Origin: Cohaesibacter haloalkalitolerans
Lineage (GTDB): Bacteria; Pseudomonadota; Alphaproteobacteria; Rhizobiales; Cohaesibacteraceae
NCBI RefSeq assembly: GCF_003574655.1
Contig: NZ_QNUM01000003.1
Span: 186,001 to 250,000, forward strand
Length of the DNA stretch: 64,000 nt
Reading direction: 5' to 3'
Shown here: piece by piece, positions 39,069 through 47,434 of the stretch
Position numbering within the stretch: position 1 is the first letter of the stretch
How the letters are laid out: every line of letters starts with the position of its first letter
Program-made: the position numbers and the translations under genes
Notes under the pieces: model-generated
Database searches by the model: none
Told to the model about the DNA's origin: nothing
The model's input: only the letters and a program-made list of their open reading frames with translations

Positions 39069-39578
39069 ATGCAAAAACAACTGACGGCTTTGGCAACAAT
39101 TCTCCTCTTGAGCGGGGCCACACAGGCATATGCGGAGACGAATGTAATCGAATTACTTGATGACGCAAATCTGGATGGAAATGTCATTGAGATGAACATC
39201 ACCGGCGACAACAACAGCCTGAGCCTCACTCAGGACTTTGCTTTGGGCGCCTGGGGCGAAAATCTGATGGACATCACCATCGAAGGAAACAACAACGGCG
39301 GCGCAAATGGTTCCATCTTTTCGGGCGTGGCGCTCAAAAGTGGATTGCAGCCGGGAGAATTGATCCAGGAAGGGTTCGACAACAGCATGATTGTGAATGT
39401 CAGCGGCAACAGCAATCTGTTCTCCTTCCTGCAAAATGGAGCGCACAACTCGCTTCAGGCCTCAATCGAGGGCACGGGTAATCAGGCCGCCGTGCAGCAA
39501 TATGGACAGAATAACCACGTGAGCTTCAGCCAGATGGGCAGCAACAACAGCATCAACATCTCGCAAAGATCATTCTAG
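39069..39578 (+). CDS. Short curlin-repeat protein, CsgB-like
   Basis: A 169-residue secreted protein with signal peptide 1-22 (MQKQLTALATILLLSGATQA, cleavage after A-Y-A). It has about five curlin-type repeats and the same interruption seen in the large proteins (69-100, ending G-E-L-I-Q-E-G-F-D-N), followed by 64 residues ending I-N-I-S-Q-R-S-F. Length is close to E. coli CsgB (151), and the basic residue near the end recalls the CsgB C-terminus, so a nucleator role is likely but inferred. AAAGGAACAGGG precedes the ATG. Confidence 0.78.
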   Translation: MQKQLTALATILLLSGATQAYAETNVIELLDDANLDGNVIEMNITGDNNSLSLTQDFALGAWGENLMDITIEGNNNGGANGSIFSGVALKSGLQPGELIQEGFDNSMIVNVSGNSNLFSFLQNGAHNSLQASIEGTGNQAAVQQYGQNNHVSFSQMGSNNSINISQRSF

Positions 39579-39613
39579 GGTCATTCTGTGCCAATGAATG
39601 AGGAGACTGGCAC

Positions 39614-40342
39614 ATGAACAAAGCCTTCTATTTGGGCGCTCTCGCACTATCCCTTGCGGGGTTCCCGCTTTCAACCGCTCTGGCCGGTGATGAAAACACC
39701 CTGATCCTGCTTCAGGAGGGTGCCGGAAACACCATTTCCATCGATCAGAAGACAGCAATCGGCAGTCAGATCGGTGGGGTGAATTTCATCGAGAAGCCGG
39801 CGCTTGAGAATTCCGAATTCGAGGTGCTCGATCTTTCGAACCCTCTAAATCTCAATGAAGCAACCAACCATCCGATCTTGCAGTTGGGCGACAACAACAG
39901 CGCCAACATCACGATCGAGGGGCAGGATGACGTGGTCTACCTGCAGCAGAACAGTCAGGGACAGGCACCGGGCAACAATGCCGATATCTATGTCAACTCC
40001 GGAGCTGGTGCACCTTCCTTTGCGGCAGTCGTGCAGACCGGCGCTGGCAACAATGCCGAGGTCAGCATTGACGGCAGCCTTTCCAACGGCACAATCCTGC
40101 AAAACGGATCGGACAACAACGGCACCATCACTGTGGACGGCAACAATGTCACCGCGGCCTTGACGCAGGTCGGCTCCAACAATGACAGTCAGCTGGTAGC
40201 ACAGGGCAATGCAACATCTGCCACCGGGGTCGACGGTGCAAACGTGACCTATACGCTCTATGCCAATGGCGTCACGACCACTCAGCCGGTCACCGTGTCG
40301 ACAAACGGCGCGTCCGTCAGCATTACGCAAGTCCAGTTCTGA
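39614..40342 (+). CDS. Curlin-like protein with distinct C-terminal domain
   Basis: A 242-residue secreted protein: signal peptide 1-24 (cleavage after A-L-A), a few curlin-type units (L-L-Q-E-G-A-G-N, L-Q-L-G-D-N-N-S-A-N, V-Q-T-G-A-G-N-N, L-Q-N-G-S-D-N-N, L-T-Q-V-G-S-N-N-D), an irregular segment at about 48-85, and a C-terminal 35-residue part rich in Thr and Val (TYTLYANGVTTTQPVTVSTN) that is not a curlin repeat. It may be a fibre-associated or minor subunit. It starts 35 bases after the CsgB-like gene with GGAGA upstream of the ATG. Confidence 0.78.
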   Translation: MNKAFYLGALALSLAGFPLSTALAGDENTLILLQEGAGNTISIDQKTAIGSQIGGVNFIEKPALENSEFEVLDLSNPLNLNEATNHPILQLGDNNSANITIEGQDDVVYLQQNSQGQAPGNNADIYVNSGAGAPSFAAVVQTGAGNNAEVSIDGSLSNGTILQNGSDNNGTITVDGNNVTAALTQVGSNNDSQLVAQGNATSATGVDGANVTYTLYANGVTTTQPVTVSTNGASVSITQVQF

Positions 40343-40354
40343 TCCTTCCAACGC

Positions 40355-40382
40355 CCAACCCTGCCTTCGGGCAGGGATTGGG
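40355..40382 (+). other. UUCG-capped hairpin ahead of csgH
   Basis: CCCTGCC-TTCG-GGCAGGG with an outer CCAA/TTGG extension (one bulged A), ending 5 bases before the annotated csgH ATG. UUCG tetraloops are very stable. It may limit translation of csgH or protect the upstream mRNA. Confidence 0.5.
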
Positions 40383-40387
40383 GGAGC

Positions 40388-40855
40388 ATGGCCTTGCGAC
40401 ATCCCGTTTCACAAAAGACAATTCCAACCGGCCATGGCCGGAGACTTGGCCCGGCCATGCGTCTGTCGCTGTTGCTTGGCCTTGCCGTCACCCCGAGCAT
40501 GGGAACGCCAACCATGGCCGCCGACCAAAAAGCAGAGCCCAGACTTGTCTTTGAGACCAATGGCGATCAGCTCACCATTTCAGGCGTTCTGCATCCCGCG
40601 GCCCCCGGCGACTATGTTGCCAAACTCGAAGTCATCAAATCGGGGCCGAACGGCAAGGCAACCACCAGGCAGAGCAACAGGATAATGGTCAACGGCGACA
40701 AGACCTATCCATCAAGCAAGGTCTCCTTGCGCCTGTCGACGGGCGACCATGTCACCGCCCGGCTCGACCTCTTTTCCAATGACAAGCTCCTTCAGAGCAC
40801 CCATCGAGAATTTGATTTCGGCACCTCGGCGCCGGAGGACAAAAACCATTTGTGA
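40388..40855 (+). CDS. csgH: Curli amyloid inhibitor/chaperone CsgH
   Basis: CsgH is an alphaproteobacterial periplasmic protein with an immunoglobulin-like beta-sandwich that prevents early curlin aggregation. The mature part (ADQKAEPRLVFETNGDQLTI onward) shows alternating strands, S-G-P-N-G-K, S-N-R-I-M-V and a final R-E-F-D-F-G pattern, about 105 residues, consistent with CsgH. Start uncertain: ATG at 40388 gives 155 residues with a long N-region before the hydrophobic signal core; ATG at 40457 (MRLSLLLGLAVTPSMG) gives a normal signal peptide and 132 residues. Ribosome binding sites do not decide it. Product assignment rests on context plus length and pattern. Confidence 0.75.
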   Translation: MALRHPVSQKTIPTGHGRRLGPAMRLSLLLGLAVTPSMGTPTMAADQKAEPRLVFETNGDQLTISGVLHPAAPGDYVAKLEVIKSGPNGKATTRQSNRIMVNGDKTYPSSKVSLRLSTGDHVTARLDLFSNDKLLQSTHREFDFGTSAPEDKNHL

Positions 40856-40878
40856 TCCATTTCGTATCGGTGAAATCA

Positions 40879-41604
40879 ATGATCAGGCTAACCGCAGTTT
40901 TCGCATCCACTCTCCTCTGGCTGGGCTGTCTTGCACAGACCCCGGCTCTGGCTCAAACCCCAAGTGCCGTGGCAAAAGCCTTCGCTGGACGCTGGATCAC
41001 CTATGACCGGAATTTCTCCGATCAGAAGAGCTGCATCTTCGAGTTCTCCAGCGAGTTGAAAGACGACATTTTCCCGATTGCCAAGACCGGTTGCACCGGC
41101 GCCCTTGCCGCCATCGCAGGCTGGCGGATCCAGAACAATCAGCTGGTCTTTGTCACTGCGGACAAGAGTGCCATCGCTCTGGTCGGCGGCAATCAGGAAC
41201 GGATGAGCGGTTCCATCCTGCAAAGCAAGCTGCCGATCATCTTCGAGCGTCTGGAAGTGGCTGAAAAGATCGAGCAGGCCCGCAAGTCCATCGAATGTTC
41301 CTACATCGGTTACAGCCAGACCTGCGCGTCACCACAAGACTTCACCCCGCCACCGGCAACCATCGGCTCGCCGTCTCCCATCCAGATTCTCGTAAACCTC
41401 AACGCACGCGCCGAACCGCGCAATAGTGCCGCCATCAAGGGCGTACTGAAGCCAAATGCCTGCGTCAGCGCCGAAGTTTGCACCGTCGCCTCCGATGGCC
41501 TGTGGTGCAAGGTGAAAACGGAAAACGGCAACGCCTGGGTCAAGAAGCAGACCGTCCGTCAGCAACGGTGGCCCATCATCACCTTCAAGAACGGCTGCGT
41601 CTGA
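40879..41604 (+). CDS. Inh/AprI-like domain plus SH3 domain periplasmic protein
   Basis: A 241-residue protein with signal peptide (cleavage expected after A-L-A, residue 25). Residues 33-115 (AFAGRW ... CIFEF ... GCTGALAAIAGW ... SAIALVGG ... MSGSI) match the beta-barrel pattern of AprI/Inh/Omp19-type metalloprotease inhibitors, with C52 and C72 at the usual disulfide places. Residues 168-225 (LNARAEPRNSAAIKGVLKPN ... GLWCKVK ... AWVKK) are a bacterial SH3 domain. Nine cysteines suggest several disulfides. A GTG at 40852 overlapping the csgH stop (GTGA) is an alternative start. It ends the curli unit, so a role in protecting curlins or binding peptidoglycan is likely but inferred. Confidence 0.75.
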   Translation: MIRLTAVFASTLLWLGCLAQTPALAQTPSAVAKAFAGRWITYDRNFSDQKSCIFEFSSELKDDIFPIAKTGCTGALAAIAGWRIQNNQLVFVTADKSAIALVGGNQERMSGSILQSKLPIIFERLEVAEKIEQARKSIECSYIGYSQTCASPQDFTPPPATIGSPSPIQILVNLNARAEPRNSAAIKGVLKPNACVSAEVCTVASDGLWCKVKTENGNAWVKKQTVRQQRWPIITFKNGCV

Positions 41605-41635
41605 CCTGCTGTCCTGCGCGATAGCAAGTCTTGAG

Positions 41636-41669
41636 GCCACCAACGGCTCCGGGCTGCTGGTGGCATTTT
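41636..41669 (+). terminator. Probable terminator of the curli unit
   Basis: GCCACCA pairs with TGGTGGC around a 15-base loop that can itself pair partly, followed by ATTTTC, 31 bases past the last gene of the island. Confidence 0.6.
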
Positions 41670-42091
41670 CATGTCTGTGATTGAGGATCATGAAGACCAG
41701 AATCAAAGCGTGAAAGATGAATCCAGACAGGTTAGAACCGAGCCAACCTCGCCCATCACCATCAAAACCTGAAGAGACTGGTACTGAATGCCCCACTCCA
41801 GCGGCGAGCGCCCGATGGACATTTGACGGCTATCGGAAAGCGCATCCTCGATTTCACAGCCAGCAAGACATGATCGCAGCCACCTCCTGACGGCTTTGCC
41901 ATCGATCAGAAAAAGCATGTCTACTCATAAAGTTATAAGCAGGTCCTCACAGATATGTCGATGCATTCGAGTTGGCATTTGCTCAAACGCTACAGACAAT
42001 GACGCGCTTCAAGCGAGCCGTCCTTCCGGCACCCGTCAAAGCCCAAAAGTCTTTGCTCGACAACAGCATATCAGACATATTCCCGCTTGCA

Positions 42092-42106
42092 GAACACAGC
42101 AAGAAC
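42092..42106. promoter_or_regulatory. SOS box (LexA operator)
   Basis: GAACACAGCAAGAAC, an exact GAAC-N7-GAAC direct repeat, the LexA operator form of alphaproteobacteria. It lies 76 bases before the lexA ATG, consistent with autoregulation. Confidence 0.85.
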
Positions 42107-42182
42107 ATGTATAGTTTGTTCGTGATTTGTGCCACAGATGTTTCGCTCAGGCGAACAAAACACGCGGGAATTGGAGAGGGAA

Positions 42183-42896
42183 ATGCTCACACGCAAACAG
42201 CATGAACTGCTGATGTTTATTCACGAACGCATCAAGGAATCAGGCGTTCCCCCTTCCTTTGACGAAATGAAAGACGCCCTTGACCTGCGTTCCAAGTCCG
42301 GCATTCATCGCCTGATCACTGCATTGGAAGAGCGCGGATTTATTCGCCGGTTGCCCAACCGTGCCCGTGCGCTGGAAGTGCTCAAACTGCCCGAATCCCT
42401 GAAACCCACCCTTGGCAGTCCGTCTCGTGGCTTCTCTCCAAGCGTTGTAGAAGGCGGACTTGGCAAAGCTCGCCGAGATGAACCTGCCGCCCCCGAGACA
42501 GCAGAGGAAGGAACCGGCATTTCAGTCCCGGTCATGGGCCGCATCGCCGCAGGTGTTCCCATTTCTGCCATCCAGCACCAATCACACACGATTTCCGTTC
42601 CCGCCGAAATGCTGCGCGGTGGTGAACATTTTGCCCTTGAGGTGCGTGGTGACTCGATGATCGAGGCTGGCATTCTCGATGGCGACACGGTCGTCATCAA
42701 GAAATCCGACGATGCGGTTTCCGGTGATATCGTCGTCGCCCTTGTGGACGATGAGGAAGCGACTCTCAAGCGCATTCGCAAGAAAGGGGCTTCCATCGCT
42801 CTGGAAGCTGCCAACCCGGCTTATGAGACCCGTATTTTCGGGCCAGACCGTGTCCGCGTTCAGGGCAAGCTCGTTGGGCTGATGCGCCAGTATTAG
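42183..42896 (+). CDS. lexA: LexA repressor
   Basis: LexA represses SOS genes and self-cleaves when RecA is activated. The 237-residue protein begins [20 protein letters not shown] with a winged helix (to about 65), has a variable linker, then the S24 peptidase domain: cleavage site A123-G124 in G-R-I-A-A-G-V-P, nucleophile S158 (G-D-S-M-I) and Lys K196 (A-T-L-K-R-I). All three are intact. The ATG at 42183 with GAGAGGGAA upstream is preferred over 42129. In relatives I recall it directly after moeA; here the curli island separates them. Confidence 0.96.
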   Translation: MLTRKQHELLMFIHERIKESGVPPSFDEMKDALDLRSKSGIHRLITALEERGFIRRLPNRARALEVLKLPESLKPTLGSPSRGFSPSVVEGGLGKARRDEPAAPETAEEGTGISVPVMGRIAAGVPISAIQHQSHTISVPAEMLRGGEHFALEVRGDSMIEAGILDGDTVVIKKSDDAVSGDIVVALVDDEEATLKRIRKKGASIALEAANPAYETRIFGPDRVRVQGKLVGLMRQY

Positions 42897-43187
42897 GAGC
42901 ATCCCGGCCGGTTGAGCCATCCGCTTGACCGGCTTGCCTCTGCCAACGGGCCGCCACTGTCTGGCTTTTCTGGCAGGCTCTTCTGGCTGGCTTTCCTGAC
43001 AGGTCCTGGCAACGACCTGACGTCGGATAAAGCCTCTGGAAAGTCATGCGAAGATACCAACTAGCACGGATCGGGTGCTTGTCATCTGGCTATGGAGTAA
43101 AGCACAGGCTGCCAGAAGTATCGGTCGATCTGTGCTTTAAAGTGCAATTTCAGAGGTCTGAGAGGTCTTGCCATCTAGCAGAAGCGC

Positions 43188-45623
43188 TCAGGATTGCGGC
43201 ATCCATGGCCGCTTTCCCTGCGGCAGAACCGCCGTTTCCTTCAGCGTCCAGCGCGGCCTGCCGCCGTTGTCAAGCACATCGGCACTCTGCCCATATTTCA
43301 GCCCACATGGACCACCTCCGGTCGCTTCCTTGCAAGAAACCGTGTCTCCGCTGTCGACTGCCTTGAATGAGAGGAAGCGAGCCCCCGCTTTAGCCAATTC
43401 GGCTTCGCCAAGGATCAGCGCCGGACCAATGCAGCTTTGCGGGATCGGCAATTGCGACACGATGATATCGCGCCGCAGGCATTCTTCAGCAAAAGCATCC
43501 GGCTTCTTGACAATCGCCAGCGACAAAGACGTTCTGTCGCCCCTTACCGTGTAGAGAGACGGAACAAGGCAGGCTTCCTTGTCACAGGCAGAGACTTCGG
43601 CGACAGATGTGCGGTCTCCCAGAGCCCGGGTGTCGCCGTCGGCCCGCAAAAGCGCATTGAAATCCAGTGTCATCCTGCGCCCGCCGGTCAATTGCCATGC
43701 GCCGTTTGCATCACGACTGGCGATACGCGTCCCGCCCTCGGATATCCATACATCAGGCATCGGGCTATACCACCAGAGCGCCAAGGCGAGCAGCATGGGC
43801 ATGACAGCCAGCGCCGAGAGCAGGCGTCGGTGGATGGTATAGACAGCCAGCCCCAGCACCGCCAGCGGCAGAAAGTTTCCGCCCGCCTTGATGACCAAAT
43901 AGTCCGCAGATGACCAGCGCGAGGTCATCTCGGCAATCGCAATCACCCAATCAAGCCCCCACTCGACCAGCTTCAGCGGCCAGGACTGCAGCCCGAATGG
44001 CGTCAGCAACACGGTGACCAATCCCATGGGCATCACCAGCAGGCTGACCAGCGGCATTGCCAGCAGATTGGTCACCAGACCATACGGCGCCATTTGCTGA
44101 AAATGAGCAACGGAGAAAGGCAACACTGCAATGCTTGCGATAAGCGACGTCAGTCCAATCCCGGAGATCCATCTCCCGGCAGTCAAGATCCCCTCCGTCA
44201 TCGCCCCACGCGCCGCGCCAGAGCCATGATCCGCATCCACGCGGCGATATCGAAATCGGGTCAGTCGATCATAGGAGGCTATGAGCGCAGCCGTCGCTGC
44301 AAACGACATCTGCATACCCGCTTCGACAACACCATAAGGCTGCATGATAATCAGCAGGATCAGGACCAGAGCCAGATTTTGCATGGTCATCGCGGGGCGT
44401 TTTGCCAATATCGCGACAAGGAAAATAGCCGTCATGCAGAACGCCCGGATGGTCGCAACTGACGCCCCGGACAGCACCAGATAGGCCACAGCACTGAGCA
44501 GAGCCGCCCCCGCCGCCCACTGCTTGATCGGATAGCGCAGCGACAGGAACGGCCACAAGGCCAGAAAGCCACGAACACCCCAGAAGACTGTCATGGTGAC
44601 CAGCGCCATATGTAGCCCTGAGATGGCAAGAATATGCGCAAGCCCGCTGCGCCGGAGCGCCGTTTCCACATCGTCAGAGAGAAAGTCCCGCTTGCCAACG
44701 GCCAGCGCTGCCGCAAGACCACCCGCCTTGCCGTCAACCCTGTCGGTGATATAGCTGGCAACCCGCTGCCTTGTGCGTTCGATCCCGTCTTTCAGCATCA
44801 GGCCAAAGGAAGCCAGTGCGCCTTCCTGCTTTTCCGGCAATCGCGTGATGGAACGGCCAAGATAGCCCTGCCCGCCAATCGCCCTTGCCCAGAGATAGCG
44901 GCCATAGTCAAACCCGCCCGGATAGGCAGGCTGTTGCAACGGCGTCACCTGCACCACCATCTTCAGCCGCTCTCCGACCCGATAGGTCTTGCCCATGGCC
45001 CGCCGAACGAGCAATAGCTTGCGCGGAGTCTCTTCAGCTTTGAGCTTGTTGATCGCCTCCACGGCAATGGTCCAGCGCTCCTGCGGCCGTTCTGCCGTGC
45101 CGCGCTGCTCAACCCGCTCCAGACGGCCAGTAACTTCGCCGGAAAAGCTCTGCGCCAGCACCGGTGTGGTGGCAAACTGCCCATGCCCACAGGCCGCGCA
45201 CAACCCGACAACGACAGACGTGGCCAACAGCAAAGGAAATGTCACCACGCCCCTGCGCGCGCGGATGAAAGCCCAGACACAAAGCCCGATTGCCACTGCA
45301 AGCAACACCGGAAAGCTTGGCTCATCCGGCAAGGCATAATAGGCCGCCGCGCCAAACCCCATGAACACGCCCACCCAGAGAAAGCGGGCATTCTGATCGA
45401 CACAGTCTTCCTGCCAGTTGCGCGCCAAGAGCTGCCAGAAGGCTTCCAGACGAAACATCAGGCGCCGCGCCAGCGCAGGACGACCAGTCAGGCCCTGCCA
45501 GTCATATCCAACGCCAGTACCAGCTTCCCCTCCATCCTCCTCAGGGGTGTCATTGGGGCGCGGAGCAAGGGGCCAGACCGTTTCGGCGGCTTCCTCTGGC
45601 TGATGGAAGGGGCTTTGCGCCAT
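43188..45623 (-). CDS. comEC: ComEC/Rec2-family competence membrane protein
   Basis: An 811-residue polytopic membrane protein. After an N-terminal soluble stretch and two membrane helices comes a DUF4131-like soluble domain (about 155-260), then the competence domain with many helices (about 290-560, containing L-A-I-S-G-L-H-M-A-L). The C-terminal 200 residues contain no H-x-H-x-D-H metallo-beta-lactamase motif, unlike Bacillus ComEC; many proteobacterial family members have a reduced C-terminus. ComEC forms the inner-membrane DNA uptake channel. It converges with lexA and is divergent from gltX, the neighbours expected in Rhizobiales. Confidence 0.92.
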   Translation of the reverse strand: MAQSPFHQPEEAAETVWPLAPRPNDTPEEDGGEAGTGVGYDWQGLTGRPALARRLMFRLEAFWQLLARNWQEDCVDQNARFLWVGVFMGFGAAAYYALPDEPSFPVLLAVAIGLCVWAFIRARRGVVTFPLLLATSVVVGLCAACGHGQFATTPVLAQSFSGEVTGRLERVEQRGTAERPQERWTIAVEAINKLKAEETPRKLLLVRRAMGKTYRVGERLKMVVQVTPLQQPAYPGGFDYGRYLWARAIGGQGYLGRSITRLPEKQEGALASFGLMLKDGIERTRQRVASYITDRVDGKAGGLAAALAVGKRDFLSDDVETALRRSGLAHILAISGLHMALVTMTVFWGVRGFLALWPFLSLRYPIKQWAAGAALLSAVAYLVLSGASVATIRAFCMTAIFLVAILAKRPAMTMQNLALVLILLIIMQPYGVVEAGMQMSFAATAALIASYDRLTRFRYRRVDADHGSGAARGAMTEGILTAGRWISGIGLTSLIASIAVLPFSVAHFQQMAPYGLVTNLLAMPLVSLLVMPMGLVTVLLTPFGLQSWPLKLVEWGLDWVIAIAEMTSRWSSADYLVIKAGGNFLPLAVLGLAVYTIHRRLLSALAVMPMLLALALWWYSPMPDVWISEGGTRIASRDANGAWQLTGGRRMTLDFNALLRADGDTRALGDRTSVAEVSACDKEACLVPSLYTVRGDRTSLSLAIVKKPDAFAEECLRRDIIVSQLPIPQSCIGPALILGEAELAKAGARFLSFKAVDSGDTVSCKEATGGGPCGLKYGQSADVLDNGGRPRWTLKETAVLPQGKRPWMPQS

Positions 45624-45826
45624 ATTTCGTCCTTATGCACCCTTTTTTCGACACTCTGACAGCCCTGAGGTCTTTCGCCACAGGCGCAAGCTGTGCTAGA
45701 TCCTTCACAACTTCGATCGCCGGTTCATGAAGCAGTGTGCAGTGCGAGGCTCTCAAGAGTTTTCCCGCACAACCTGCCTCAACTGCTGGTCTACTATATC
45801 CCGAACAACAGGTTACTGATAGCATT

Positions 45827-47248
45827 ATGTGTTCCCAGGTTGTAACGCGCTTCGCTCCATCCCCGACAGGCTTTCTTCACATCGGCGGGGCCCGCACCGC
45901 TCTCTTCAACTGGCTCTATGCCAAGGCCAACGGCGGCAAGATGTTGCTCCGCATCGAAGATACTGACCGCGAACGTTCCACCGATGCCGCCATTGACGCG
46001 ATTATCGCTGGCATGGAGTGGATGGGCCTGAGCTATGACGGCGACCCCATCTCGCAATATTCACGTGTTGAACGCCACCGGGAAGTTGTCGAGCAGATGC
46101 TTGAGAAGGGCATGGCCTATCGCTGCTACTGCTCTCCTGAAGAGCTGACCGAAATGCGCGAGAAGGCCCGCGCCGAGAAGCGCCCGCCGCGCTATGATGG
46201 CACCTGGCGCGATCGTGCCCCGTCCGAAGCACCGGCAGGCGTCGCTCCGGCCATTCGCCTCAAGGCTCCACAGGAAGGCTTCACGGTGATCGAGGATCAG
46301 GTTCAGGGTACTGTCAAGTTCCCCAACAAGGACCTTGATGACATGATCATCATGCGCTCGGATGGCAACCCGACCTACAACCTTGCCGTGGTTGTCGATG
46401 ACCATGACATGGGCGTCACCCACATCATGCGCGGCGACGACCACCTGACCAACGCAGCCCGCCAGAAGCTCGTCTATCAGGCCATGGGCTGGGATGTTCC
46501 CGTTATGGCGCATATTCCGCTGATCCATGGACCGGATGGCGCAAAGCTGTCCAAGCGTCACGGTGCTCTTGGCGTTGAAGCCTATCGCGACATGGGGTAT
46601 CTGCCGGTGGCCATGCGCAACTATCTCGTTCGTCTGGGCTGGGCCCACGGCGACGACGAAGTCATGACGACCGAACAGATGGTCGAATGGTTCAGCTTCG
46701 AAGGCATGAACAAGGCCGCATCGCGTTTCGACTTCAAAAAGCTCGAAAACCTCAATGGCATTCACATGCGTCATGCCGATGACGCCGACCTCTATACCCA
46801 GCTCATCGCCCTGCTGCCTCATCTGGAAGACGGGCAGGCCATGCTGGACAAGATCGATGATGCCAAAGAGGCCCAGATCATGCTGGCCATGCCGAGCGTC
46901 AAGGAACGCGCCAAGACGCTGCTCGAACTCAAGGACGGTCTGGCCTTCCTGTTCGACACCCGGCCGCTGGAGATGGAAGAGAAGGCAGCCAAGCAGCTGA
47001 CCGACGAGTCCCGCGCCATGCTGAAGGAGCTTTTGCCGCGTCTTGAGGCCCTTGGCGAATGGACCTTGGAGAGCACGGACGCCGAGGTGAGAGCCTTTGC
47101 CGAAGAGAAGGATCTCAAGCTTGGAAAGGTCGCCCAGCCGCTGCGCGCTGCCATGACCGGTCGTGCCACGTCTCCGGGCATCTTCGACGTTCTGATTATT
47201 TTGGGCAAAGATGAATCGATCGCCCGCCTTAAGGATCAGGCCCAATAG
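45827..47248 (+). CDS. gltX: Glutamyl-tRNA synthetase
   Basis: A class I tRNA synthetase charging tRNA-Glu (and possibly tRNA-Gln). The 473-residue protein begins [20 protein letters not shown], with the HIGH-type motif H-I-G-G at 18-21, and the KMSKS-type motif as K-L-S-K-R ([10 protein letters not shown]). R-I-E-D-T-D-x-x-R is present. A C-terminal helical anticodon-binding region completes normal length. The ATG at 45827 is chosen; the frame to 45737 adds 30 unrelated residues. Confidence 0.96.
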   Translation: MCSQVVTRFAPSPTGFLHIGGARTALFNWLYAKANGGKMLLRIEDTDRERSTDAAIDAIIAGMEWMGLSYDGDPISQYSRVERHREVVEQMLEKGMAYRCYCSPEELTEMREKARAEKRPPRYDGTWRDRAPSEAPAGVAPAIRLKAPQEGFTVIEDQVQGTVKFPNKDLDDMIIMRSDGNPTYNLAVVVDDHDMGVTHIMRGDDHLTNAARQKLVYQAMGWDVPVMAHIPLIHGPDGAKLSKRHGALGVEAYRDMGYLPVAMRNYLVRLGWAHGDDEVMTTEQMVEWFSFEGMNKAASRFDFKKLENLNGIHMRHADDADLYTQLIALLPHLEDGQAMLDKIDDAKEAQIMLAMPSVKERAKTLLELKDGLAFLFDTRPLEMEEKAAKQLTDESRAMLKELLPRLEALGEWTLESTDAEVRAFAEEKDLKLGKVAQPLRAAMTGRATSPGIFDVLIILGKDESIARLKDQAQ

Positions 47249-47281
47249 GGTTTTTACACAGCCTTTTTAGAAAAACTACAC

Positions 47282-47308
47282 AAAAGCCGACCAATAGGTC
47301 GGCTTTTT
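47282..47308 (+). terminator. gltX: Intrinsic terminator of gltX
   Basis: An 11-bp stem AAAAGCCGACC / GGTCGGCTTTT with a 4-base loop and T run, 33 bases past the gltX stop. Confidence 0.9.
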
Positions 47309-47416
47309 GCGTATCCTGAGTATGAATGACAAGATTTCAGGGCAAATGCGCAACAAACAAAAAGATGAATCCCTACTTGCCAATTTCCAGCAGAATAAGC
47401 ATAGTCTTATCGCGAT

Positions 47417-47434
47417 AATTGTTTCAACAATTAC
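47417..47434. promoter_or_regulatory. Palindrome TAATTGTT-TC-AACAATTA upstream of gltA
   Basis: Perfect 8-bp arms with a 2-base centre, 232 bases upstream of the gltA ATG. The compact symmetric form suits a protein-binding site better than an RNA hairpin (loop too small). Confidence 0.45.

Larger units (their letters stand above)
41605..42182. other. Gap between curli island and lexA
   Basis: About 578 bases. It holds the likely terminator of the curli unit and, close to lexA, the SOS box. The middle part shows no gene; the frames at 41703-41918 and 41896-42114 have no family features. Confidence 0.5.

Noticed and set aside
43098-43139. 10-bp inverted repeat between lexA and comEC
   Set aside because: TAAAGCACAG/CTGTGCTTTA with a 22-base loop is real, but there is no T run and no clear role; could be a weak shared terminator.
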